Shown one piece after another: positions 55,189 to 64,000 of a stretch of 64,000 bases of DNA (positions are counted from its first letter, which is position 1; every line of letters starts with the position of its first letter). The notes below the pieces were generated by a model, which worked only from the letters and a program-made list of their open reading frames with translations, was not told the DNA's origin and did not search any database. This stretch comes from Paenibacillus vini (lineage in GTDB: Bacteria > Bacillota > Bacilli > Paenibacillales > Paenibacillaceae). Made by a program: the position numbers and the translations under genes. The stretch spans positions 62,001 through 126,000 of the forward strand of contig NZ_BOSL01000004.1 of NCBI RefSeq assembly GCF_018403325.1, read 5' to 3'.

Positions 55189-55752
55189 ATGTCACTGATT
55201 GGTAAAGAGGTACTCCCATTTAAAGCATCTGCATTTCACAACGGAAGTTTCATCGAGGTAACAGAAGCAGACTTGAAAGGAAAATGGAGCGTCGTATGTT
55301 TCTATCCGGCCGACTTCACCTTTGTTTGCCCAACCGAGCTTGAAGATTTGCAAAATCAGTACGAGACTTTGAAAGGAATGGGCTGCGAAGTGTACTCGGT
55401 ATCCACGGATTCCCACTTCGTGCACAAAGCTTGGCATGACAGCTCCGAAGCCATCGGCAAAGTAGAGTACATCATGATTGGCGATCCTTCTCATGCGATC
55501 TCCCGCAACTTTGACGTGTTGATTGAAGAAGAAGGCGTTGCTGACCGCGGAACGTTCATCATCGATCCGGACGGCGTGATTCAAACTGTTGAAATCACTG
55601 CTGGCGGCATCGGCCGCGATGCAAGCACATTGGTGGACAAGCTCAAAGCTGCTCAATACGTACGTAATCATCCAGGCGAAGTTTGCCCGGCTAAATGGAA
55701 AGAAGGCTCCGAAACTTTGAAACCGAGCCTGGATCTTGTAGGTAAAATTTAA
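55189..55752 (+). CDS. ahpC: AhpC peroxiredoxin
   Basis: A 187-aa typical 2-Cys peroxiredoxin that reduces H2O2 and alkyl hydroperoxides. The peroxidatic cysteine is C47 in FTFVCPTE and the resolving cysteine C166 in [17 protein letters not shown] precedes the ATG. It is followed 13 nt later by ahpF, its reductase. A PerR-like box overlaps the promoter. Confidence 0.95.
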   Translation: MSLIGKEVLPFKASAFHNGSFIEVTEADLKGKWSVVCFYPADFTFVCPTELEDLQNQYETLKGMGCEVYSVSTDSHFVHKAWHDSSEAIGKVEYIMIGDPSHAISRNFDVLIEEEGVADRGTFIIDPDGVIQTVEITAGGIGRDASTLVDKLKAAQYVRNHPGEVCPAKWKEGSETLKPSLDLVGKI

Positions 55753-55765
55753 GGGAGAGAATAAA

Positions 55766-57292
55766 ATGAAACTGGATGCAGACATAAAAAACCAGCTGGC
55801 ACAATACCTTGAGCTTATGGAAGGCGATGTTCTGCTGAAGGTCAGTACCGGCTCTGATTCCGTATCGGAAGAAATGACGGATTTGGTCAACGAACTGGCC
55901 AGCATGTCTTCCCGCATTACGGTAGAGCAGGCATCTTTGCCTAGAACACCAAGCTTTAGCGTAAATCGTCCGGGCGAGGACACCGGCATCACTTTTGCCG
56001 GAGTGCCGCTCGGTCACGAATTTACTTCCCTGGTATTGGCTTTGCTTCAAGTCAGCGGAAGAGCTCCGAAGGCGGAACAAAGCGTCATTGACCGCATTAA
56101 GGGAATCAAAGGCGAATTCCAATTCGAAACTTATGTCAGCCTGTCTTGCCATAACTGTCCTGACGTTGTGCAAGCCCTGAACATGATGAGCGTTCTGAAT
56201 CCGAACATCACGCATACGATGATCGACGGAGCGGCGTTCAAGTCCGAAGTGGAAAGCAAAGAAATCATGGCGGTGCCGACCGTTCATCTGAACGGCGAAT
56301 TCTTCGAAAGCGGCCGAATGACCGTGGACGATATTCTTGCCAAACTGGGAACGTCCGACGCTTCCGAGTTTGAGGACAAGGAGCCTTTTGAAGTATTGGT
56401 TGTCGGGGGCGGACCTGCCGGTGCGAGCGCAGCGATTTATTCCGCGCGCAAAGGCATCCGGACAGGGATCGTTGCTGAGCGCTTCGGCGGACAGGTCAAC
56501 GATACCTTGGGCATCGAGAACTTCATCAGTGTGAAGTACACGGAAGGTCCTAAGCTTGCCGCAAGCCTTGAAGAGCATGCCAAGGAATACAATATCGATA
56601 TCATGAAGGCTCAACGCGTGAAACGCTTGGAGAAGAAAGATCTCATCGAGGTCGAGCTGGAGAACGGGGCTGTGCTCAAGAGTAAGACGGTCATCGTTTC
56701 CACCGGGGCTCGCTGGCGTAATCTGGGCGTTCCGGGTGAAGCCGAATTCAAGAACAAGGGCGTTGCTTACTGCCCGCATTGCGATGGTCCTTTGTTTGCC
56801 GGTAAACACGTTGCCGTTATCGGCGGTGGTAATTCCGGCATAGAAGCGGCAATCGACCTTGCCGGTGTTGCGGCTCATGTTACCGTGTTCGAATTCATGC
56901 CTGAACTGAAAGCCGATTCCGTGCTTCAAGACCGCTTGAACAGCCTGCCGAACACAACGGTGATTAAGAACGCTCAAGTCAAAGAAATCACCGGAACTAA
57001 TAAAGTGGACGGTATCGATTACATCGAACGGGAAACCGGAACAACGCAGCATGTCGAGCTGCAAGGCGTATTTGTTCAAATCGGTCTCGTTCCTAATACC
57101 GATTGGCTTGAGGGTACGGTAGAACGTACGCGTATGGGCGAAATTATCGTGGACAACCATGGCGCAACCACGCTTCCGGGCGTATTTGCCGCCGGCGATT
57201 GCACGAACAGTCCTTACAAGCAAATCATCATTTCGATGGGATCGGGTGCCACCGCTGCATTGGGTGCCTTCGATTATATGATTCGTCAATAA
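55766..57292 (+). CDS. ahpF: AhpF, NADH-dependent peroxiredoxin reductase
   Basis: A 508-aa flavoprotein that passes electrons from NADH to AhpC. The N-terminal double-thioredoxin-fold domain has CxxC at C128/C131 (LSCHNCPD). The thioredoxin-reductase-like part has the FAD motif [12 protein letters not shown] (about 212), the redox CxxC at C336/C339 (YCPHCDG) and the NAD motif [12 protein letters not shown] (about 352). Length is normal. It shares a transcript with ahpC and ends in a terminator at 57312. Confidence 0.95.
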   Translation: MKLDADIKNQLAQYLELMEGDVLLKVSTGSDSVSEEMTDLVNELASMSSRITVEQASLPRTPSFSVNRPGEDTGITFAGVPLGHEFTSLVLALLQVSGRAPKAEQSVIDRIKGIKGEFQFETYVSLSCHNCPDVVQALNMMSVLNPNITHTMIDGAAFKSEVESKEIMAVPTVHLNGEFFESGRMTVDDILAKLGTSDASEFEDKEPFEVLVVGGGPAGASAAIYSARKGIRTGIVAERFGGQVNDTLGIENFISVKYTEGPKLAASLEEHAKEYNIDIMKAQRVKRLEKKDLIEVELENGAVLKSKTVIVSTGARWRNLGVPGEAEFKNKGVAYCPHCDGPLFAGKHVAVIGGGNSGIEAAIDLAGVAAHVTVFEFMPELKADSVLQDRLNSLPNTTVIKNAQVKEITGTNKVDGIDYIERETGTTQHVELQGVFVQIGLVPNTDWLEGTVERTRMGEIIVDNHGATTLPGVFAAGDCTNSPYKQIIISMGSGATAALGAFDYMIRQ

Positions 57293-57311
57293 AAATAAAC
57301 AGCACCATAAG

Positions 57312-57348
57312 AGATGATTCCTGTATTGCACAGGGGTCATCTTTTTTA
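57312..57348 (+). terminator. Terminator of ahpCF
   Basis: AGATGATTCCTGT and ACAGGGGTCATCT (57312-57324, 57330-57342) with two wobble pairs and T6. Confidence 0.8.
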
Positions 57349-57467
57349 TTCCCATTAGATGGTTCATTCTTCAATCTTCAAGCAATAGGATTTTGAGAAG
57401 TGATGTTGAATAAGGATACATATGGAATTTATTGAAATTACATGTACCTGGAAAGGTGGCTGCCTCG

Positions 57468-58637
57468 TTGCGTAAGAAAAGTACTTCTGCCCGCGGGCTC
57501 GCTTTATTTATCGCGCTTATCATCCTAACTCTGTTCCCGGCTAGCCTTATAAAGGCCGAAGAACGTCAAGTAACAGTCTATTTAAACGGCCAGCAGATCC
57601 ATTTGGAGCAGAATCCATTGGCTCGGGATGGAATTGTGTACGTACCGTTAAGAGCTGTTTTTGAGGCTCAAGGTGCCACGGTCAGCTGGGATAGCAGCCA
57701 GAGGATAATTAAGTCAACAAAAGGAGAGCGTAACATTGAATATATGGTTGATAAGGGGAAAATGGTGATCAACGGAATTGAGGTTTCCACTGCTCCCCAC
57801 ATAACCTACCAGCAAAGGCAATGGGTGCCGCTTCGGTTCATTAGTCAAGCACTTGGTAACGAGGTCACCTGGAACCAAGTAACTTACTCGGTAAATATTA
57901 AATCGCTCCCTATAACACAAGCAAACGCATTAACCAACACAAGCGAGGAGGAGCAATGGCCGGTACTTCCTCCGGAAATCAGTACGACTTTGAAAATGAA
58001 CGAAGAGACACGCTCAAAAACCTTATATCTCCCTGATCAAGACTTAACTTTGCGGGTGGGTCATTATGGTTTTAAAGACGGTAACCTGTACAGCTACCTG
58101 ACTTTTTATAATGATGGGGATCAAGACTATGAGTTGTCCTTTGAACCAGGAAACAAGAAACTGGTGTCTATTTATCAAAAAGAAAGAGAGGCACTGCCCA
58201 CTGTAAATTTGCAGGACTGTACGGAAGTGACAAGTCGAGTTGTAATAGACAACAGTTCTTCGCAAGGCACTATTACAAGAGTACCTATTTTCACTGAAAA
58301 CGAAGCTTGCAAAGCAAGCAATCAGGCAGAGCAGCAAAAAAACAACACACCGAAACGGTTTGCATTCGGAGAAACGGGTAGCAATGTGGTCACTACGTCA
58401 AAATATGTACAGACTGCCGAAGGGGCGTTAAACGGATTTCGGATACCAGCTAATAATTTAGAGCAGCTTATTATAGTTGCCCCAACGGAGGGTTGGACTC
58501 ATTTAGTGGTGAACGGAAGCTTCCGCAGGAGTACGGACAATCCGGACACTGCCGTAACATTCAAGCTGGATTATAAGGTCGATCTCAGCCTTGGCTTTGA
58601 TGAATTTTCATTTATTTATACCTACTTTGGCAGTTAG
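57468..58637 (+). CDS. Exported protein with copper amine oxidase N-like domain
   Basis: An exported protein of about 389 aa. A signal peptide (hydrophobic LALFIALIILTLFPASL) is followed by a copper-amine-oxidase-N1-like domain (about 35-145; GIVYVPLRAVFEAQGATVSW and WVPLRFISQALGNEVTW). The rest is a beta-rich domain. TTG at 57468 is chosen because GGAAAGGTGG lies 8 nt upstream; a TTG at 57432 in frame has no site. Stand-alone gene; function unknown. Confidence 0.65.
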   Translation: MRKKSTSARGLALFIALIILTLFPASLIKAEERQVTVYLNGQQIHLEQNPLARDGIVYVPLRAVFEAQGATVSWDSSQRIIKSTKGERNIEYMVDKGKMVINGIEVSTAPHITYQQRQWVPLRFISQALGNEVTWNQVTYSVNIKSLPITQANALTNTSEEEQWPVLPPEISTTLKMNEETRSKTLYLPDQDLTLRVGHYGFKDGNLYSYLTFYNDGDQDYELSFEPGNKKLVSIYQKEREALPTVNLQDCTEVTSRVVIDNSSSQGTITRVPIFTENEACKASNQAEQQKNNTPKRFAFGETGSNVVTTSKYVQTAEGALNGFRIPANNLEQLIIVAPTEGWTHLVVNGSFRRSTDNPDTAVTFKLDYKVDLSLGFDEFSFIYTYFGS

Positions 58638-58721
58638 CCGCCTCCGCTCTGGAATGAGGCTTTCCAATCCGGGCAAACTTACTTATATGGTTCGGATTAA
58701 TTTGGAGGAGTGAATGCAGAG

Positions 58722-58913
58722 ATGGCAGAAAACAAAGATCAGCAGGATGGAAGAGAAGAGCGCTTCCTGGACATAGACAGAATGATCAACGAAGGCCTGG
58801 GGGGCGGCAATGTGACTCTGGATAACGGATTGATTGAAGAAACTACCACGGATACGATGGAGTATGCGGAGTCCATTCTCGATGACAAGACCGACACAGG
58901 CGCGGAACGGTAA
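58722..58913 (+). CDS. Small acidic protein of unknown function
   Basis: A 63-aa acidic protein with IDRMINEGLGGGNVTLDNG in the middle; the GLGGG pattern is like that of small YozQ/DUF4025-type proteins, but I am not sure. ATG at 58722 (GGAGG 13 nt upstream) is preferred; a GTG at 58710 is too close to the site. Confidence 0.45.
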   Translation: MAENKDQQDGREERFLDIDRMINEGLGGGNVTLDNGLIEETTTDTMEYAESILDDKTDTGAER

Positions 58914-58975
58914 GGAGATTTGAAAAAAAACTCCTAGCCGCCCAACTCGGTGGCCTTTAACGTGGTTTTAATTGA

Positions 58976-59011
58976 ACAAGGAGCTGCTCCTTTGAGCAGC
59001 TCCTTGTTTTG
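58976..59011. terminator. Terminator between 58722 gene and anti-sigma gene
   Basis: ACAAGGAGCTGCTC and GAGCAGCTCCTTGT (58976-58989, 58994-59007), then TTTTG; may act on both strands. Confidence 0.85.
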
Positions 59012-59020
59012 TGTGAAGAT

Positions 59021-60313
59021 CTAGTCCACAGGGATTTTGATGTTTATATTGTAAGGCTTCATGTAATGCATTCCTTTGATGATTAACTGCTCCGGTTGAA
59101 CGGAGGCATCGAACAACAGGGTGCGCTCCTTCAGAATGGTTCCGTCCGGCAACTTGGTATCGTGTTGATTCAAGGTCGTATTCAGCGGGATATTCTCTCC
59201 GTTCGCCTGGATGGATACGCCGTCCAGCATCACGTCCTCTTCGGTAGCAATCGTGATCTCGAAACCGCGCGAGGTTGATGACACCTTTTTAATCCACAGT
59301 TCCTTGTCTTCCAGCAACACCGGTTGATCGGCGGGGGAAGGAAGAGGGATCTTGAGGTCCAGCTTCCGGTACCCGACGAACTCTTTTATAACCAGCTTCA
59401 AAGATTTCAAGTCCTGAGGAAGTGCATCGTAGCGGATATCAAATTTCATTCCCCCATAGGAAGATTGACGGCCGCTGCCGACTTGATCTACCGGTTGTCC
59501 GTTTGCTATCAATTCAATTCCGTCCAGGGAGTTTCGAATCCGATCGAAGTTGTCGATGTTCAGCGTTCCCTTGATCATCGTCATCGTAGGAGTAGCCGTA
59601 ATTGTCTGAAAGGTAATCGTACCCTTGTCGACTTCCAGTGTCTTGCGAATGCGCTGCTTGACCTCGGTTTGCATGGCTTTGTTGGGATCATAGGCAAAAG
59701 TCATTTCACTGTCTTTCACAGTTCCGAATGACGGCTGCTGGCGGAAATGCAACGTTAATTTTTTGGCGAACGGACTGACGGGTTCGAAAGTAAACGTGCC
59801 TTTTATCTCGGTATGTTCGTCATTCATTAGGGAAGCACCCGCCTCTACGAAGGAATCTGTCAGGAAACCGGTGATTTTGGCCGGGCTGAAGATGCCGGTT
59901 GCATCCGCCTCCGATACTCCCTGAGGATTGGACAAGGTGTAAAACAGGATCAATTGGTTCGCATCCGCCATGAGTCCGTCAATGGTGAGCACGGTTCCGC
60001 CTTGAAGGGTCATCCTTTTTTCGATCGATTGTCCTTTTCCTTGATCGTTGAGCTCTTGGAGTGTACCGCTAATTAATCCGTCGAACCCGAGTAGTTGTTT
60101 GCCGTAATAAGCAAAGGCAGGGAAGTTGAAGCTGAGAATAACAATAAAAAGCAAGACGGCCGCCGCAGCCTTCCAAATGGGCGGAACCCGCCTTTTACTT
60201 CGAGATGGGGCTTTGTCCAGCGCTTTTCGGAGCCTCATCTCCAGGTCTTCCGGGGCTGTAATGGAGTCGATCCTCTTTTTCTCCTCCGCCAACCGTTCCT
60301 CGATCTTATTCAT
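59021..60313 (-). CDS. Anti-sigma-type membrane protein (DUF4179)
   Basis: A 430-aa protein with a cytoplasmic N-terminus (1-45), one membrane span (about 47-68, AAAAVLLFIVILSFNFPAFAYY) and a large extracytoplasmic DUF4179-type domain plus a second beta domain. It follows an ECF sigma gene with overlapping stop/start (ATGAATAA), the normal layout of sigma/anti-sigma pairs. It probably holds the sigma factor inactive until an envelope signal. The start at 60313 has GGAGGTGAAG upstream. Confidence 0.75.
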   Translation of the reverse strand: MNKIEERLAEEKKRIDSITAPEDLEMRLRKALDKAPSRSKRRVPPIWKAAAAVLLFIVILSFNFPAFAYYGKQLLGFDGLISGTLQELNDQGKGQSIEKRMTLQGGTVLTIDGLMADANQLILFYTLSNPQGVSEADATGIFSPAKITGFLTDSFVEAGASLMNDEHTEIKGTFTFEPVSPFAKKLTLHFRQQPSFGTVKDSEMTFAYDPNKAMQTEVKQRIRKTLEVDKGTITFQTITATPTMTMIKGTLNIDNFDRIRNSLDGIELIANGQPVDQVGSGRQSSYGGMKFDIRYDALPQDLKSLKLVIKEFVGYRKLDLKIPLPSPADQPVLLEDKELWIKKVSSTSRGFEITIATEEDVMLDGVSIQANGENIPLNTTLNQHDTKLPDGTILKERTLLFDASVQPEQLIIKGMHYMKPYNINIKIPVD

Positions 60314-60854
60314 CGGCTTCACCTCCATACAGTTCTCTCAGCTTCTTCAGTCCCTGAAAAATCCTTGATTTCACGGTTCCCAACGGAACCTCCGTCACCT
60401 CGGCTATCGCCCTATAATCCAGATCGTGAAAATATTTCAATTGGATCGCTTCTTTTTGCGGTTCGTTTAATTGCTGCATCAGCTCCTGAAGATCCATCTG
60501 TCGATCGCTGTTCTGGTAAGGGTCGCTCGTAAGGGGGGGACCGCTAGGGTCCGCTCCATCCGCAGTCTGCAAATCCTCCAGCAGAACAAGCCGTTGCCGT
60601 TTACGAAGCTGAGCTTTGCATACATTGACCAGGACAGTCTTACTCCAGCTATAAAATGCATCCTCATTCCGGAGCTGATGAATCCGCTCATACAGCAGGA
60701 CGATCATTTCCTCCATCGCATCCATCGCGTCATGCTCATTTCCCGTATAGGCGAGAGCCAGCCGGTAGTAAGCGTCTTTATCGGCGAGAATCAGCTGCAG
60801 CAAGGCATCTTTATTTCCCCTTTTTGCTTGTTTAATTTGCCTGACGGCATTCAT
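60306..60854 (-). CDS. ECF-type RNA polymerase sigma factor
   Basis: A 182-aa sigma-70 family factor. Region 2 is about 15-75 (AYYRLALAYTGNEHDAMDAM), region 4 about 120-175 with LNEPQKEAIQLKYFHDLDYRAIAEV and the HTH VPLGTVKSRIFQGLKKL. The ATG at 60854 with GAGAGGTGG upstream is preferred over a frame from 60977. It is divergent from the lipoprotein gene at 61083 and probably activates its own unit. Confidence 0.85.
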   Translation of the reverse strand: MNAVRQIKQAKRGNKDALLQLILADKDAYYRLALAYTGNEHDAMDAMEEMIVLLYERIHQLRNEDAFYSWSKTVLVNVCKAQLRKRQRLVLLEDLQTADGADPSGPPLTSDPYQNSDRQMDLQELMQQLNEPQKEAIQLKYFHDLDYRAIAEVTEVPLGTVKSRIFQGLKKLRELYGGEADE

Positions 60855-61082
60855 GGCTCCACCTCTCTCCCCTATAAGAGTCGTAACCCTAAGGAAAAGT
60901 TCATTTGCTATAAATAATATTTTGCCTGATTCTCCTTTTCCTTGCCACCAACCCGTGCGCATGTATGGAAGAAACACCCAAAAGGCTGTAGAATATAGGA
61001 CAAATAGGGAATGAGGATAGATACCGGAGGGACAAGGCTATCCTGCCTGAACAGACATGGGACAGAATCCAGGGAGGTTTAT

Positions 61083-62213
61083 ATGAAAAAACTCAGGCTT
61101 ATCGTCTATGCTTTGGCCTTGGTTATGCTTCTGGCGGGCTGCAGCAAAGCCGCAGAAAGGAATTCATCCGCCGTGCCCCCGGCAGGGAACGGGATTAATG
61201 CGGAGGGTGACGGCGAAATGGCTGCGGAGACCGCTTCGGCGGGGGGCGGTGAGCTTGCGGAAAAGGCAGAGTCATCCGAACCTCAGGACACTGCTATGTT
61301 ATTTAAAAATTATTTGAAAGAGAAAGGGTTAGGAGGCGATCTCTCACTAATCTATTTTCAACAGGAAGATATAGATTTGGATGGGAACGAAGAAGCGATA
61401 GCAGCATTTGGAGATGCTGAGATAGCGGAAAATGAAAGTGAAGAGGATATTGAGTTCAACGAGATTTACGTTTTACGAAATCAGGGCGGAAAGATACATC
61501 AGATTGGAGATAGTCTGAATAGCGGCGGATACGGCATCAATGAAATCCGGCTCGTCCAGTTGGAAGACCGGGAGGAGAAGGTCATTTACCTGGGACTCAC
61601 GAATTGGGTCAGTATGACCGGCTTTGGGTTGGTTGGAATTTCGGGCGATACTTTGGAGGATTTGGCCTATAGCGCCTCTGCGAGCGGATCGGGCGAGGAT
61701 ATGCTGATGGACGACGACGAGGACGGAAAGTTTGATGGCTATGAACAGCGCCGGGGCAGCTATGATGTCTTTTATTACGGGGTTACCCGCTATTTCACGT
61801 TGGAGCAAGGCGAGTTTGTACAAACCGATACCTCGGTGGAACTGTTGGAATACCCATCTACTCCAAAAGCGGCCGTAATGGAGTTTTTGGCATTAAGCAT
61901 TATAGACGACCGACTGCCGCCGAATGTGGAAGAGCGTCTTGACGAACTTTGTCAATTCCGCGAGGCGAGCGGTGAACGGCCCGTGCTTGAAGTGGACTAC
62001 GGGACAGTAGGCAATCTGCAACTGGAGTTGGACGGCGAAGATGCTTATTTCGAAGTGGAGGAAACCGGAAGCGACGCCATAGTTACTTTGGTAGAGACGG
62101 GGGCAGAAGGGACCAAGAAGCAAACGATCTTCAGCCTTGCCAAGGACTCGGGTGCTGGTACAGAGAAGTGGAGCATCTACGACATCGAAGTAGTGGGGGG
62201 ACTGAATAAGTAA
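61083..62213 (+). CDS. Lipoprotein with Asp-rich calcium-type loops
   Basis: A 376-aa lipoprotein: signal peptide ending in the lipobox LAGC (Cys about 21), a Gly/Ala/Glu linker, then a beta-rich region with DIDLDGNEEAIAAF and DDDEDGKFDGYE, which look like Ca2+-binding loops. It is divergent from the ECF sigma gene, so it may be in the same regulon. ATG 61083 follows GGAGG. Function unknown. Confidence 0.65.
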   Translation: MKKLRLIVYALALVMLLAGCSKAAERNSSAVPPAGNGINAEGDGEMAAETASAGGGELAEKAESSEPQDTAMLFKNYLKEKGLGGDLSLIYFQQEDIDLDGNEEAIAAFGDAEIAENESEEDIEFNEIYVLRNQGGKIHQIGDSLNSGGYGINEIRLVQLEDREEKVIYLGLTNWVSMTGFGLVGISGDTLEDLAYSASASGSGEDMLMDDDEDGKFDGYEQRRGSYDVFYYGVTRYFTLEQGEFVQTDTSVELLEYPSTPKAAVMEFLALSIIDDRLPPNVEERLDELCQFREASGERPVLEVDYGTVGNLQLELDGEDAYFEVEETGSDAIVTLVETGAEGTKKQTIFSLAKDSGAGTEKWSIYDIEVVGGLNK

Positions 62214-62285
62214 TTTGGGCAAGGCAAGCCCCAATGAATAATAACTATATTTTATCCAGTTAATTTGTCGGGAGGAGGAAGCAAC

Positions 62286-62308
62286 CCCCTGTCCATTGGT
62301 CCAAGCAC
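62286..62308 (+). repeat. Copy 2 of a 23-bp direct repeat
   Basis: Identical to 54055-54077. It is followed at 62346-62378 by GCAGCAAGCAGCCGCCTGCCCTG, similar to bases within the Cys-rich gene near 54180-54207, suggesting a decayed copy of that locus. Otherwise 62214-62507 shows no gene. Confidence 0.5.
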
Positions 62309-62507
62309 CCCTCTGTCCAAGGACATACTTTAACTTAAAGAACAGTTCCGCCAGCAGCAAGCAGCCGCCTGCCCTGTTGGTAGAATTTTTCTATCGTTTA
62401 CTATGGAAAAATGATCTTGTTCACAACCCCAAAGAATATACTAGAATGCCTAACGAAATGCCGCGGAAGTCTGAAGTTCCGCTATTTTATCGATCGGGAG
62501 GGATTCT

Positions 62508-63788
62508 ATGAACAAGAAGAACAGATGGATCAATGCCCCGTACGCATTTGCGCTAGGCATGTTTGCGATGATGGTGCCCAGCCAGGCCTTCAGTTCGTTT
62601 TACAGCTATTACTATGTGGAAAAGCTGGGGCTCGGCATCGGCCTGGCGACTCTGGCCCGTACGATCTTCCTGATCTGGGATGCCGTGAATAATCCGATCT
62701 TCGGTTACTGGTCGGACCGGACAAAGACGAGATTCGGGCGGCGCAGGCCCTGGGTTATGGGTGCGATTCCGCTGTTTATGCTGTTTTTCGTGCTCGTCTT
62801 CTCACCTCCCGGCGGATTGACGGAGAATGGGCTGTTCGTCTGGTTTCTGGTTACGCTGATTCTGTACGAAACGGTCGCAACCGTGCTATGGGTAAACTAC
62901 GGCGCCCTATTTCCGGAATTGTTCCGCGGGGGCCGCATTCGCGCCAAGGCTTCGGCCGTGGAGCAAGGTTATCAGATTGTTGCGTTGTTGATTGCGACGG
63001 CGGTAACGCCCCTCATTTATGCCGCCCTAAACTTCTCGATGATGGCGGTGTTGTATGCCTGCGTCTTCGGGGTAGCGATGTCCGTCTGGGTACTGAGCGT
63101 CCGGGAGCAGCCGGATGCCAGCCAAGGGGAGCCGTTGAAGCTAATCCCCGCGTTCAAGGCGACGGTGAAGAACAGGAAGTTTTGGGTGTTCAATATTTCG
63201 AACTCCTTTGCCCAGACGGTCAATGGACTGCTCAGCTCGATGATTCCTTTTTACGCAAAATACGTGCTGCATATCAGCGAGGCGCAAGTTTCGATTTTGC
63301 TGGCCGCCGTATTCGTATCGGTAATTCCGTTGATCTTCGTCTGGTATTGGATCATCCGCAGAATGAACGGGGTCAAGGCTTGGCGCTTATCCCTCGTCGT
63401 TTATGGCCTTTCAATGATTCCGCTCTGGTTCGGATACGATTTGGCCAGCGGAATTGCGGCCGGTGTCGCGGCGGGCTTCGGATTGGCAGGCTTCCTGGTG
63501 ACTCCGCCGATCGTGAGCGGCCGGATCATCGATGAGGATGCGGAAAGAACAGGGTTAAGAAGAGAAGGAATTTATACCGCGGTGGCCGGGTTTATTACGC
63601 GTTCGAGCGGTCTGATCTCTGCGCTGGCCTTTTTTGTGGTCGGCATGATACTCGGCTATGAGAGCGGCGACAATCCGGGACCCGCGCCGGAGTTGACCTT
63701 CCGGGTGCTTATCAGCATCGTTCCGATTTGTCTTCTCGCCATCTCTGTCGTTTTGTCTTATAGTGCGAAATTCAATTTCAAGAAGTAA
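62508..63788 (+). CDS. GPH-type MFS sugar transporter
   Basis: A 426-aa, 12-span transporter of the MFS_2 / glycoside-pentoside-hexuronide:cation symporter type. The first cytoplasmic loop has IFGYWSDRTKTRFGRRRPW, a family signature. It lacks a C-terminal EIIA domain. It probably imports sugars released by the extracellular hydrolases, but the substrate is unknown. Start at 62508 (GGGAGG 8 nt upstream). Confidence 0.8.
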   Translation: MNKKNRWINAPYAFALGMFAMMVPSQAFSSFYSYYYVEKLGLGIGLATLARTIFLIWDAVNNPIFGYWSDRTKTRFGRRRPWVMGAIPLFMLFFVLVFSPPGGLTENGLFVWFLVTLILYETVATVLWVNYGALFPELFRGGRIRAKASAVEQGYQIVALLIATAVTPLIYAALNFSMMAVLYACVFGVAMSVWVLSVREQPDASQGEPLKLIPAFKATVKNRKFWVFNISNSFAQTVNGLLSSMIPFYAKYVLHISEAQVSILLAAVFVSVIPLIFVWYWIIRRMNGVKAWRLSLVVYGLSMIPLWFGYDLASGIAAGVAAGFGLAGFLVTPPIVSGRIIDEDAERTGLRREGIYTAVAGFITRSSGLISALAFFVVGMILGYESGDNPGPAPELTFRVLISIVPICLLAISVVLSYSAKFNFKK

Positions 63789-63931
63789 CCCACCCACCAC
63801 AGCTTCGAAACTAAGGAATCTGCAACTGCCGCAAGGGTTCACTCCTGGTTTCAATGATGGGGGCGCGGAATGTATACTAAAACTCGAGGAATCGTCGCAG
63901 TCCACAGGAAATAAGGAGCTGAATCCAATCC

Positions 63932-64000
63932 ATGAACATAGCAACTATCCAAAAAGCAGGTCACGGTCAGCAGGGGTATACCGCAACTTTTGAGCGCAGC
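63932..64000 (+). CDS. Start of a gene cut by the window edge
   Basis: ATG at 63932 with AAGGAG about 13 nt upstream opens a frame that runs to the end of the window (23 codons, beginning NIATIQKAGHGQQGY). Too short to identify. A TATACT at about 63871 could be its -10. Confidence 0.35.
   Translation, partial: MNIATIQKAGHGQQGYTATFERS

Noticed and set aside
55691-57367. Long minus-strand frame (558 codons) opposite ahpF
   Set aside because: It mirrors ahpF codon structure, has no ribosome site or known motifs, and is Arg/His/Phe-rich as shadow frames are.
1-64000. CRISPR arrays, tRNA and rRNA genes, complete insertion sequences
   Set aside because: No regularly spaced repeats, no cloverleaf with a T-loop signature and no transposase frames were found.

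Overview
The window looks like chromosome from a Paenibacillus-type Gram-positive bacterium. The evidence is strong AGGAGG-type ribosome sites, SLH-anchored and multi-modular secreted polysaccharidases (GH10 xylanase, GH5 mannanase, CBM9-esterase), response regulators with SARP/BTAD output domains, an Mrp Na+/H+ antiporter operon, AhpC/AhpF, copper-amine-oxidase-N-domain exported proteins and CcpA-type cre palindromes. No rRNA, tRNA, CRISPR array or intact insertion sequence was seen. All family calls come from reading motifs, without database searches.

Region 1 (1-12.4 kb) is an AT-rich DNA phosphorothioation island. It holds the C-terminal part of the restriction ATPase DptH (cut by the window edge), then a two-gene cassette (a second DGQHR-motif protein and a HEPN-motif protein), then, convergently, the modification operon dndB-C-D-E-A. 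A small XRE regulator lies upstream of dndB, and a DUF6809-like gene is divergent from the regulator.

Region 2 (12.8-20.8 kb) has a secreted CBM9-esterase, a small membrane protein, a large SLH surface protein, a SARP-type response regulator preceded by an overlapping 24-codon ORF, and a minimal tyrosine recombinase behind a perfect inverted repeat. Region 3 (20.8-30.4 kb) has a universal-stress/KdpD-like protein divergent from mrpABCDEFG, a DUF2975/XRE pair, an NlpC/P60-like protein and a second SARP-type regulator that again has an overlapping 24-codon ORF.

Region 4 (30.4-43.1 kb) has a modular GH5 mannanase, a polymorphic toxin locus (Ntox30-like tip, adjacent immunity candidate and three further small ORFs) and a pair of exported proteins. 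Region 5 (43.1-55 kb) has a TetR/DHA2 drug-efflux operon, a ferrochelatase gene broken by one in-frame amber codon, an SLH-anchored GH10 xylanase, a decayed sensor kinase, and DUF4261, DinB, Cys-rich and cupin genes. Region 6 (55-64 kb) has ahpC-ahpF, an exported protein, a small acidic protein, an ECF sigma/anti-sigma pair with a divergent lipoprotein, and a GPH-type sugar transporter.

The most novel-looking observations are the matched 24-codon ORFs with identical 7-nt overlaps in front of both SARP regulators, the DGQHR+HEPN cassette inside the Dnd/Dpt island, and the recombinase gene that lacks the usual first catalytic Arg and sits behind a 14-bp inverted repeat.
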